Below the pieces are notes generated by a model that did no database searches, was not told where the DNA came from, and saw only the letters and a program-made list of their open reading frames with translations. The position numbers and the translations under genes were made by a program. From the NCBI RefSeq assembly GCF_001625305.1, contig NW_017804076.1:16780-80779 (forward strand): a stretch of 64,000 bases of DNA, in the 5' to 3' direction. Each line of letters opens with the position of its first letter. Position 1 is the stretch's first letter. This DNA is from Branchiostoma belcheri (taxonomy: Eukaryota > Chordata > Leptocardii > Amphioxiformes > Branchiostomatidae). Of the stretch, positions 43,601 through 53,728 are shown piece after piece.

Positions 43601-45089
43601 AAAAAGATAATTACTTGGCCGTGTAAAAAGAGTCTCTTTACTCAGTAACTTACCAACCTGATAAAACTATTCGCGGATGACTTGCATATGTAGGAATTTG
43701 GGACACTGCATAAGGCCTACTGCAATATTGTTCATTCAAACCTTCCAAATACAATATCAAAAAAAGTTTAGCCATTAGAAATCCCTCCAATGATTGAAAA
43801 ACCTCATTCCCGCTCTATACTAGCCAAATACTCTTGTAGGTGAACCTTATGGAATTGTAGTTATGTACATGCACTAGTAGATGCCATACTTTGTACCCTG
43901 TACAACGTTGAGCAATAAGATTGTTATATACCCCCCCCCCCACACACGAATCTTCTGAATATGCACACTTCAATATTTGTTTCGTATTTGGAATTCCCTA
44001 AAAATGGCTTCCAAGGCAGCAAACTATGGTGTGTGTGGTGGGGGGGGGGGGGAGGGGGGTTCCCGACAACGCTCTACCCTAAATTTTGAGAGCTGGCTAC
44101 GTATTTCGATGAATTCAGGAAATTTCTCGATTACGCTTTACGATAAATTCCAAGTGGCTACAACGTTCTACCTAGAATTAAAACGGTCGATTACGCTCCG
44201 AGTACGGAAAAGGGCACGCGGGCTCCCTATAATATATGCGCTAAGTTAAGACCTATCAGCCGCGGAAGCCGTACGTTTAAGATGCATCCTTAAGATGACC
44301 CCCCCCCCAACAAGTTTTGGCCAATCTACTAACTGTCATCTACTCTACTCTACCCAGCAAACCGAGCCTGCTAATGTAAAAGTGGAAACATTTCCATTCA
44401 AAGCTTATCCGGTTGCTTTGTCTACATGTACCCGAGGTCAACGACTCCCTGCATGTCTTTTGAGCTGTACAGAAAGTGCGAAATGTAACGAAATGAAATG
44501 AAAGAAAACAAAATATGTATAATTGTGTTTAAAAAAATACAATGAAATATAAAATACATCTAGATGGCGGAAAAGAAGGCAAGGAACTTTAAAGTTTTAA
44601 ATACAGAAGAAAGTGATAGACAAATAAGCTGATATGATTTATTGTATGATATGATATCTTGTATTTCTTCAAGAATTGGTTAAAATAACACTTGCCTCAT
44701 GCATGCACTCTTGGTGAATTCTGAAAAAGTAATGTTACCGCCAAATTCTTTATTCTAGTCCTTCCTGTTTCCTTGTCGCGATTTCGTGCACTTGGTCAAA
44801 GTTTATGTAGCATAGCATATCGTTCAACGTCATAATAAAACAAAAACTAATGGTACAAAATAACGTTTAACACCATGTTTTCGGCTTAACACGTTTTTCT
44901 ACCTCAAATAATTATAAGTACTAAATAAATGTACTAAAATGATCAAGTCCTTCAACGTTGGTAAACAGTGGTGGATCTTTTGCCGTCAGCGTCCCCATTT
45001 TCGGCGAAGAAATTAGCCACGTAAACACACAAAAACTGAGTAGTTTTAGAAATCAAACACGTCAGATTATCTATTTATGCTTAGGTCAC
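43601..45089. other. Intergenic, no gene recognised
   Basis: It contains a (G)n tract at about 44039-44060 followed by cgctctaccctaaattttga. A similar phrase (gctctatgctaaattttgag) recurs near 61607, so this is probably another dispersed repeat. Nothing else stands out. Confidence 0.5.
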
Positions 45090-46340
45090 AATTCAAGAAA
45101 GGGGCCCGCTCGGCGCGTGTTCGGCGTGTTTTTTGGCACTACCGAACGGGACCTGGACGGAGACCGGCGGGCTTCCCGACGGCTGCCGGCCTATTTTTGG
45201 CCCCGCGCGGTCGCCGAATCGATTTTAACTCAGAGTTAAAAACACTTCGGGCCCCGTTCGGCGAAATACGCCGAAGCGACGCCGTAACCTCACTGCCCGG
45301 GACCCGTCGGGCGGCCGAACAGGGACCTGCCTAAGATTATGACGTCACATGTGCTGATCAGTGCATCAGATAGTCAGGAAAAGGGGGTTATAGGGAGCAT
45401 ATATAAACTCCTGCCTCAGACTACGTCGCACAGTTCACCATGTGTGTGTTACATCGTGTACTTGTGTGTGTATTTGTGTGTCAGAATGTCGAAGGGCAAG
45501 GGAAAACAGCCGGCACGGCTCTCTTGCCAACTTCATAAAACAGATCATAACAGGAATAGAATGTGTCTGACATTATCTCTTGTTACATCATATGCCTTCG
45601 TAATAAAATGGAATCAGAAGTTATTGGCATTTATTTTCAGTCCAAATTTCAACAGAAGTAACGATATTCAGTGGTTTTATTGCTCAATAGCAAGGAGCTG
45701 CCACGGCACACTTCCTGCGTCACTGCTGAAGTACTTCCTGCGTCACTGTTGAAGTACTTTCGAAAGTAGGCCCTCGGTTACTTTTGCGACGCACCAGTTC
45801 TGCCTGCCTCTCTTCTTCAGCTACCAATGCCAGAAGACCTACATGTAGATTGTCACCAATCTCAATCTCAGACGGGCTTGTAAGTTGTTTGCAGGTTGCA
45901 CTGAACGCTGCATCGCCAACTTCAGTCTACTCTTTACTTGACGTGTACTCTTTACTTGAAGTGAACGGTAGCAGGCAGTGCAGCGCTTATATATGTACCT
46001 TCTCAAAAACACGAGAGGAGCCCGTCGGGATCCCGCCAGGAACCCGCCAGGGACCTGACAGCTGCCCGGCCGAACTGTAAGAGCCGGTCGGCACCCTACC
46101 ACACGCCGCACGGGTCAAGACGGGCGACTGACCGGGCGCCGGACAGGTCCCTGACAGAAACCGGCCGCAAAAGTTTATGAATATTAATGAGAGCCGCCGG
46201 CCTGAGCACAAGCAGGCCCCGACAGGGAGCCGTAAAGGAACATTTAATTGTGACCCTGACAGTACGGCGCACGCTCGGCGCCATGACGCCGGCCGGCGTC
46301 TACGCCGAGGACATGCCGAACGGGCGCCGTTTCAAATGTG
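45090..46340. mobile_element. Composite element with GC-rich ends; possible Harbinger-related remnant
   Basis: Both ends (about 45090-45330 and 46010-46340) are GC-rich and dense in cccg..cggg and ttcggcg words, facing each other imperfectly. The AT-richer centre holds a TATA-like tatataaactcctg on the plus strand (45398) and tatataagcgctgc on the minus strand (about 45993). A minus-strand frame there reads LLALVAEEERQAELVRRK, which only loosely recalls the N terminus of animal Harbinger transposases. No intact transposase exists. Confidence 0.4.
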
Positions 46341-47304
46341 ACCTAAGCATTACCAATCACGTTTGTATTCAAAACTTCACGTTACATGTTTTCTTTCCTT
46401 TTATTTCGTTCCATTTCGTTGCATTTCGCACTTTCTGGGGTCCCTGCCTTTTGCTAATCTAATAAACCCCCATCTTCTTGTCTATCACTGTTCCGACTTA
46501 GTGCTGCCGTTGGGACTTCAAAGGCAGCAGGGAAATAGTTCATTGACCTTTACGTTGATGTCTTAAGGAAGTCAGCAGCTGTACTTGTCAGCGTTTTTCT
46601 CTTTCCAGACGTCAGCATATAAGTCTTCAGAGGAATAAGGGTCAGGGTTGAGTTCCTTAGACAAACTTAAATGCCTGGTTTTCCATATGGCCAGTAGAAT
46701 TGTCTTACACTTGTATTTTGCCGCAGTTGTTGAAAACATCATAGTCTCACATAGCATGCCGTTTCTGTTTTCCTTCAGCTATAACCTTCGAGAAGAAAAG
46801 ATAGAAAACAGAAATAGGTGTTTACGAAACCGTTTTCAAAGCCGTTTCTGTTCAGTTTCCTTCTAGAAGCAATTACAGAAAGTAGAAATAGGTGTTTACG
46901 AAATCGTTCTACGGAAGGTCTACCATTCTGACCTTAGTGCTTTGTCTTCGTCAATGTCAGAGTATGCATGGTCCTCATTTGTAACTTTCACCGAGTTTAC
47001 TACAGGTCAAAAACCAACGCCATTTTTTTTGGCAACCAACATTATGTTTCCAGAAAAAGACTTAATGTAATTACCAACGCTGACCTTTTTAAATCAAAGT
47101 GAAGAATTTTAAGAATGAACTTCCCAAGTCGTTCCAAAGATCTAGATTGTGACCTTGCGGACTGGTTTTAGTTTAGAGGAGTCAGCCTCATGTAGAGTAC
47201 TTGTGCAGATCCTATGTCGGACACTGACCCTGGATAATGTGTGCAGGTTGCTCCGTGCGGGGTACTGGAGGTTACTGAACCCTACCTACATCTAACCCTA
47301 CCTA
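46341..47304. other. Intergenic, no gene recognised
   Basis: A phrase aaacagaaataggtgtttac...gttttcaaagccgtttctg is duplicated in diverged form around 46800-46920. No coding evidence. Confidence 0.45.
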
Positions 47305-47460
47305 CAGCTACAGCTTCTCCAAACCAATAAGGTCAATGACCTGAACCAGACGTCTGTCACCATGGTAACGAGTGTTGGGTTACATCATGTTGCAATTTTA
47401 TAGCAGGAGGGATTTAGACTCCTGTCTGACCATATGTATGAATGTGTTTGAGTGTCGACA
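47305..47460 (-). repeat. Dispersed repeat family R, copy 6 (inverted, partial)
   Basis: Reverse-complement matches include aataaggtcaatgacctgaa, gacgtctgtcaccatggtaa and gggatttagactcctgtctg. Confidence 0.78.
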
Positions 47461-47469
47461 TACATTTTT

Positions 47470-47690
47470 TTTATTTACTTCATGATTCACCACAAAATAA
47501 GGCCCATGGGAGCCACTCAAATGTTTTGGGTTACTGTACAGCCAATGAGGACGGATGTTTGTTGAAAAGTTTATACCCATATGGGAAACAATCACGTGGT
47601 AGCTTGTTCCATAGTGATGTTGTTCTAGGAAAGAAGCTTTCTGCATGGAACTTCCTCCTAAGAGGTGGTGTATGGATAGTATAGTATTAG
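47470..47690 (-). mobile_element. LINE C-terminal tail fragment
   Basis: The minus strand encodes FLPRTTSLWNKLPRDCFPYG followed by YKLFNKHPS, the conserved end of a LINE reverse transcriptase. The frame is interrupted afterwards. Confidence 0.8.
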
Positions 47691-48246
47691 GATAGTATTG
47701 TTTCAACTTAATAGTACGTATAAAGATACGTGCAAAATATTATTGACTTTGAAAAAATCTGGTTTGCAAGCCCTAAAAACTGCATTGGGTGCTTTTAACT
47801 CTAAATTTGAAGCTTACAGCATGTACTAAAATTTAGAGTTCCCCGACTGAAATTCACATAGATAGGACAGACAACTATTCATGTGGCTGCGTTTTTTTAT
47901 CATTTTCCGTATCAAGTAGACCATCAGAGGGGAGGGCAAACGCGGTCATCAGGTTAACGCTTGAAGTGACATATGCCAAAGGTCTAGATCCTACCGTTAC
48001 GCTTCGCACGCTTCATTTACATATTATGCAAATTTATACTGGTTTATACTAGTTTCCGTACGAAATTACTTTCATCTTTTGCCAAAAATAAAAACGACGT
48101 CAAGATGATTTGCTTCTACTGATGTACGGACATTTAAATCAAAGGACCATACCGGTAACAGGTGTTTGGGACTAATCTTTAAACACTAGGGGGTAGCTTC
48201 AGTGTTACTCGAGTCCATTGCACCGCACTTTCTCTTTCCCAAATAA

Positions 48247-48744
48247 GGCCACAGCAAGTAACTTTTATGGGTGACATAAAAAAAACGCACCAATTTTCGC
48301 CTGCTTTTGAAAAACAATTGCCTTCTGAAAGTGTTCAACCTGCCAAAAATGGGCAAATATGTCTGTTGCTATGCCGGAACGTGCATGGCAGATGAATATG
48401 GAGAGGAAGCGATACAAGGTTCTGATTTATTGTTTTGTCTTTAACTTTGATTCAGAGATGTATATTTCATTCCATTGAAATGCTATGTTCACTGAATCAA
48501 AACCATTTGAACCATGATTCAAACATTTTATTTTTCAGTGCCAAATGGATGTTGTAATAGTTGGCGGTTAACACAGCACAATATATTTGGTACAAATTCT
48601 TGTTTCACAAGGTTTACGATGTCAAAATTTGAAAATGAACGAAACTTGTTTTTTTTGGGGGGGCCGCCTTGTTTTTTCTCGCCCTATCGCATTAGATCTG
48701 TAGTCTGCAGAGGATGTCATCCGTAAAATTTACTTGCTGTGGCC
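48247..48744. mobile_element. Harbinger-type MITE, copy C (498 bp)
   Basis: The ends GGCCACAGCAAGTAA and ...TTACTTGCTGTGGCC are inverted repeats, flanked by TAA on both sides (48244-48246 and 48745-48747). The interior is longer than in copies A and B but keeps the gatgtcatccgtaaaa sub-terminal phrase. Confidence 0.88.
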
Positions 48745-49084
48745 TAACTGACATTGGCCTTATGGTAATGACATCAAGATAGGCCAAACAGACGCAATTT
48801 GTGTTATCGTATTTTGCAACTTTTAACCAAATATATACCTTTCTCAGCGGCAAGGGTCATTGCTCGTCAATACCGGACACTTTATGAAAAGTGGGATTTA
48901 TTTATTTATTTCTGTTTTCTTTAACCGGGTAAACGCACTCAGTGCTACCCACACTGCTTTACATGCGTGCCGTGTAAGAGAATAACACAATCACATAACA
49001 GAAATTAGTCACCGGAAAACAGCCCATAATAACAATAAATACACGAGAGAGTCAAATAAAGTTATAGTTCTAGACAGCTACCTT

Positions 49085-49190
49085 TATCATGTAGTTATTT
49101 TATACTCTATTTCATTGTTCAATAATGTTTTGTAATTTGCAATTAGCCTCCGAGCACGAATTTGCAATAAACTTTTCATTAAATAAAAAT
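49085..49190 (+). mobile_element. LINE 3'-end fragment
   Basis: It contains tatgtag.tattttatactct, ttcattgttc, aattagcctccgagc and gcaataaactt, in the same order as 52765-52885 (where the phrase is attagcctttaggcag...ggaataaactt). This is probably the 3' untranslated end of one LINE family. Confidence 0.6.
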
Positions 49191-49257
49191 CATATAACGT
49201 AAATCAGTCGATAAGCCAAGCCATATTTATCAATGGTGGTAAATGACAGCTAAATTA

Positions 49258-49690
49258 AAGCCCCCGTCACACATTCACGAACTTCCCACCAATTCGTTCC
49301 CGAACACCAGTCGAACAGGTGAAACATTCGGCTGACGCAGCCGACCGCCAGCCGACTCTGCGCCGACCAACCATGGTTGGCGTGCGTTCGGGAGGCCGTG
49401 AATGATAATGGTTGCTTCTGGCGATGGACGTCACCAGTATAAATTCCCTGTATTTGTGATTTCTTCGCTATTTGTGGAGTGAGCCCTGTGTTATGTCAAT
49501 TAATACGTCATTAGACATCCAAAACACCAAATGCAACCATTACGTCACACATCCACGACTTTGGCCTCCCGAAGACTAGCCGAACGACCCCCAGCCATAG
49601 GTGGGTCGGCGCAAAGTCGGATGGGTCGGCTGGTGTTCGGCGGATTCGGACGTAAGTTGGAAACAGATGGATAACAGGCTAGGTAAAGCA
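49258..49690. mobile_element. TCGG/CCGA-rich TIR element, two partial pieces
   Basis: The left piece starts ccgtcacacattcacgaa (49262) and carries gttcccgaacaccag, gccgac and gttcgggagg. The right piece starts cgtcacacatccacgact (49543) and carries cctcccgaagactagccgaa and gtcggctggtgttcgg. These are either two insertions or one rearranged copy of the 36405-36818 family. Confidence 0.6.
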
Positions 49691-50299
49691 CAGGTACCAA
49701 CTGCCAACCTCACAGTCAGTTGATCAATGGGTTTAAGTTCACATGTTACACCCAGGCGGGCGCAACTTTGCTCTCTGAAAAAGCCATGGAGACTTCTTTA
49801 AATGCGCTCAAGGTGGTTTTCTGAATGTCCTGTCGGACGACAACCTTAAAGGGGTCTTGAAGGTGCACGCGTGTGTGTGCTCTACCCTAAAGTCAGGGTC
49901 TACGTACATTGTATATTACGTCAGGCTTCACGATAAATGCAGGCGCAATACTTGCGTAGAGCGCACCGACTCCACGCACATAACGGTCCGGCTATACGAA
50001 TTGAATGACGTGGGATTCAAACAACTGACTACACTCTTACCTAAAGGGTCATACAGTCGCCCTATTAGTGACGTGTAAATTGGAGTTCACTGGGAATTGG
50101 ACGGGTACACTGGGACTTGAACCCCGGACATGTAATCCAGAGGCATGATGGCTAGCCTCTAGAGTAAAATATCGCTGCAAGCAACGTAAACATAAGACTG
50201 TGCTGCATGCCAGATCTAGTTGTGAGGTTGCCAATGCAGTGACGTGTCTATTCAACCTTTATCCATTCAAACGGAGCGGTAGCTACAAAAACGCTTTAA

Positions 50300-50670
50300 A
50301 TGTATCCAATGCAATTTCAGGGTGGCAAAATTGGAAATATTCTGAATAAGGTAATCTGTATGATATTGACACATACTATCCCACATTAGCACATTTCAAT
50401 CAGTATTTCGTACTTTAGGCATTTAAAACCGCAGAAGCAAGCCCAAAGATGAGTCCTTTATTTTCTGGGTGGTACCCTAAAAATCAATCCAGGTCCTCCT
50501 AATAACAGTTTTTCGTCAGAATTTGGGGCAGTTTTGCTCCATTAATGTCGATATACATTTAAAGGGGTCAGTGTTGTTTCAACTTAGTATGTAAATAGGT
50601 GACTAAAATACTGACCTTAAAAATCTGGTTTCCAAGCCCTGAAAACTGCATGGGATGCCTTTAATTTTCC
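50300..50670 (+). repeat. Dispersed repeat, second copy of 29560-29915
   Basis: It shares the ordered landmarks listed for the first copy and is similar in length. No terminal repeats were found. Confidence 0.8.
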
Positions 50671-51011
50671 CCCAATGTTTAATTGTAACGACTAGTGCGT
50701 TCTATTTGATAACGTTCGTTCATAGTGTAGGGCTAGACCCTTGCTTCTAAACCATACTAATATTGTTTACGCCACCAGACCCAAACTATGTGTGCACCTG
50801 TTCTATCTGAATACAAAAGTCCCTACCCGAACCTATGTTAGATTAATGGCACTTTAGAAGACATGCGAGGAACTTGAACTTGAAAGGTACCCATGACCTT
50901 AACCTCTGTAATCAGGTGCACCCCGCCCGTAAATGAGAACCACACGACTATATCCGCACCAGTAGCCAACAAAAACAAGACATCCCCATGGCAACAACAG
51001 AAGTTCATTGA

Positions 51012-51665
51012 CTCTGTCACCAAGTACAGTAGGGGCATTATCACTAGAAAGCTTTAAACAATGTTTAGAACTATTGCAGAGTGGAACTCGCTGTCACCAA
51101 GTACAATAAGGGCATTATCACTAGATACAGTAGCTTTAAACAATGTTTAGAACTATTGCAAAACTCGCTGACACCAAGTACAGTAGGGGCATTATCACTA
51201 GATAGCTTTAAACAATGTTTAGAACTATTGCGAAACTCGCTGACACCAAGTACAGTTGGGGCATTATCACTAGATAGCTTTAAACAATGTTTAGAACTAT
51301 TGCGAAACTCGCTGACACCAAGTACAGTTGGGGCATTATCACTAAAATAGCTTTAAACAATGTTTAGAACTATTGCGAAACTAGCTGTCACCAAGTACAG
51401 TAGGGGCATTACCACTAGATAGCTTTAAACAATGTTTAGAACTATTGCAGAGTGGAACTCGCTGTCACCAAGTATAGTAGGGGCATTGTCATTAGATAGC
51501 TTTAAACAATGTTTAGAACTATTGCAGAGTGGAACTCACTGTCACCAAGTACAGTAGGGGCATCATCACTACATAGCTTTAAACAATGTTTAGAACTATT
51601 GCAGAGTGGAACTCACTGTCACCAAGTACAGTAGGGGCATTACCACTAGATAGCTTTAAACAATG
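51012..51665 (+). repeat. Tandem array 1: nine 72/77-bp units derived from a LINE coding tail
   Basis: Unit starts (CACCAAGTA) fall at 51018, 51095, 51172, 51244, 51316, 51389, 51466, 51543 and 51620. Spacing is 77, 77, 72, 72, 73, 77, 77 and 77. The unit translates as SPSTVGALSLDSFKQCLELL preceded by WNSL, the C-terminal tail of a LINE reverse transcriptase. The 72-bp class lost five bases (agagt region) and keeps frame, giving a 24-residue peptide repeat in 51081-51350; the 77-bp class does not. The last unit runs into the family's normal downstream sequence. Confidence 0.93.
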
Positions 51666-51732
51666 TCTAGAGTTAGATGTTCAAGGGTTAGGTGTAACAA
51701 GTTGACAGGTGTAATGTAGCCAGTTGCCACCG

Positions 51733-52060
51733 TGCCGCGTGCCTGCAAAGCTGGTGTGTTACGCCAAACGGCGGTTATACCAGCTACAAATGTATACAGA
51801 TACAGAAGCTGGTGTGTTACGCTGAAGGGCAGTTATACTGGCTATACAGATACAGAAGCTGGTGTGTTACGCTGAAGGGCGGTCATACTTGTTATACAGA
51901 TACAGAAGCTGGTGTGTTATGCCGAAGGGCGGTTATACTGGCTATACAGATACAGAAGTTGGTGTGTTACGCCGAAGGGCGGTTATACTGGTTATACAGA
52001 TACAGAAGCTGGTGTGTTACGCTGAAGGGCGGTTATACCGGCTATACAGATACAGACTCT
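51733..52060 (+). repeat. Tandem array 2: six 50-bp units derived from the same LINE 3' end
   Basis: The units begin GCTGGTGTGTTACGC at 51750, 51808, 51858, 51908, 51958 and 52008, each continuing tgaagggcggttatactggc and tatacagatacagaa. A single-copy version of the same sequence ends the related LINE fragments at 11690-11935 and 62265-62390, so the array is an expansion of a retrotransposon terminus. Confidence 0.93.
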
Positions 52061-52216
52061 GTTTTTTTTATTGAAAGACTTGTCATTCAAGACTGACCGC
52101 AGCTGATTTTGTCAGTGAACACGTGTCAACGAAAGACACCCGACATCATCAATGCTTGAAATCACTCCTGCTTGGCTGACAAAAATAAACATGGAAAAGG
52201 TATTCACAACTACATG

Positions 52217-52465
52217 TAGAAAGGTAACATTTGAGAAGCAAATGCATAATGTTTTCACATATGGTCTGCTCTGTTGATTTTTACTCAAACACATTGTTCA
52301 TATATATGGTCAGACAGGAGTCTAAATCCCTCCTGCTATAAAATTGCAACATGATGTAACCCAACACCATGGTGACAGACTGGTTCAGGTCATTGACCTT
52401 ACATGTATTCGGAGAAGAAGAGGAAACTGAGCAAAAACAATACGTTTTCCTTCGGTTAACATAAC
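52217..52465 (+). repeat. Dispersed repeat family R, copy 7
   Basis: Long copy with aaaggtaacatttgagaagc at the left and ttttccttcggttaacata at the right. Confidence 0.85.
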
Positions 52466-52764
52466 AAGCTGTCTTCAAAGGTTCACTGCAAGTGATTGTA
52501 CTAGAGCTACATATTACTAGGGAATGGATAGAGTTTATTAGTTATATGAAACAATTTGTTTGTTTCAAGACAATGTACAAAATGAATTGTCTATTCAAAT
52601 TTCAAACCACTACTATTTATCCTAAGTTTTCTAAACTTATAAAGAAAAAAAAAACTATTCTTCTTTTAATTACCCAAGACCCACAAATTTTGGAAAAGAT
52701 GGGACATTACGTCTACCATGGCCTACAAAAGATATGTCAAACCCTTCAGACATGGTTTCAGACA

Positions 52765-52885
52765 ATTTCCATTTATTATGTAGATTTTATACTTCTTTTA
52801 TACCCTGTTTCACTGTTCTTTTTTCCGTGTTATTTGTATTGAATTAGCCTTTAGGCAGAAACTTGGAATAAACTTAACATGTTAT
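52765..52885 (+). mobile_element. LINE 3'-end fragment (second copy)
   Basis: It matches 49085-49190 in order and ends in ggaataaacttaacatg. The open frame upstream (52492-52842) has no RT motif that I recognise. Confidence 0.55.
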
Positions 52886-53323
52886 CAGTACATGGACACA
52901 GGTGCATCATCTTTGCACAGGTCAGTGGTTAGATAATCTAGTATGGGTCAAACCCTGTACAACTGTAGTTTTAATAAGGGAGAACAATAGCTCCTTGAGG
53001 TTTTAAAAATAAAAACTGCAAAGGTTTTTAAAAAAATTGGCAAGTATTCTGGTATATAACATTGTTAGATGTAGTGTATGCTCTTTCAGAAGAATGGTCT
53101 ACTCAGAATTAATGTAAAGAAGTAACTGCAACTAATTGTTTGCAGTTGAAAATGATTACTTTGTCAATGTCACTGGTAGTAGACATCAATCTAGCCTGGG
53201 ATCCAGCCTCACTTGTAGAGCTTGTTTTGCTTCCCTGCTAAAGGCTTACATGTAGTCTCTAACAAGACTTTTCCTGCATCCCAAGGAGCCTGATAGAGAC
53301 TAGGATCTCACACTAGTGTTGAA

Positions 53324-53700
53324 GGATATTAACGTTTTGTTTTTTTCACAACCAGTAAAGTCTCTTACCTTGCTGACATTTTGGTGTCTATCAGACACTG
53401 TCCTCAGAACTTGTGACTGGAGTTCTGCTTCTCGCCACTATATGTACGTAAATGGCTAAAAGAATCGGTCTGGATAAGAAAGTCAACCCCAGTGATGAAC
53501 TGGGACGAGGGGGGATACAAACTAAGTCAAGTTTGGGATTGTGTTCTTGGTACAAAAGCGCCACCTACATTATGTCGGCTACATATAGCGTCAAGAAGCA
53601 GAATTCCAGTCAGAATCTCTAAGGAAGGTGTCTGATGGACACCAAAACATAAGCAAGGCAAGAGACTTTACTGGATGTGAAAAAGAACATCTCAATATCC
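53324..53700. mobile_element. 377-bp TIR element with 10-bp target duplication, 3' of PLC-delta
   Basis: The ends GGATATT...AATATCC are followed by long inverted sub-terminal arms (ttcacaaccagtaaagtctc at the left, gagactttactggatgtgaa at the right). TAGTGTTGAA flanks both sides (53314-53323 and 53701-53710). A 9-10 bp duplication is typical of Mutator-like elements. The right flank is only 18 bp beyond the PLC-delta stop codon, so the element probably lies in the 3' untranslated region. A half copy lies at about 60040-60165. Confidence 0.85.
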
Positions 53701-53728
53701 TAGTGTTGAAGGTTTACTGTTGTATGTC

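Noticed and set aside
45397..45530. TATA-like box followed by an ATG (MSKGKGKQP...) that could be a small gene
   Set aside because: No splice partner or family was found, and it lies inside a GC-ended repeated element. It is more likely a transposon remnant promoter.
51733..52060. Regular 50-bp repeats that could suggest a CRISPR array
   Set aside because: There are no unique spacers: the whole unit is repeated head to tail, and the same sequence is a LINE 3' end elsewhere in a eukaryotic context.
52492..52842. 116-codon open frame before an AATAAA
   Set aside because: Composition is AT-biased with no recognised motif, and the 3' part matches another LINE-like 3' end at 49085-49190.
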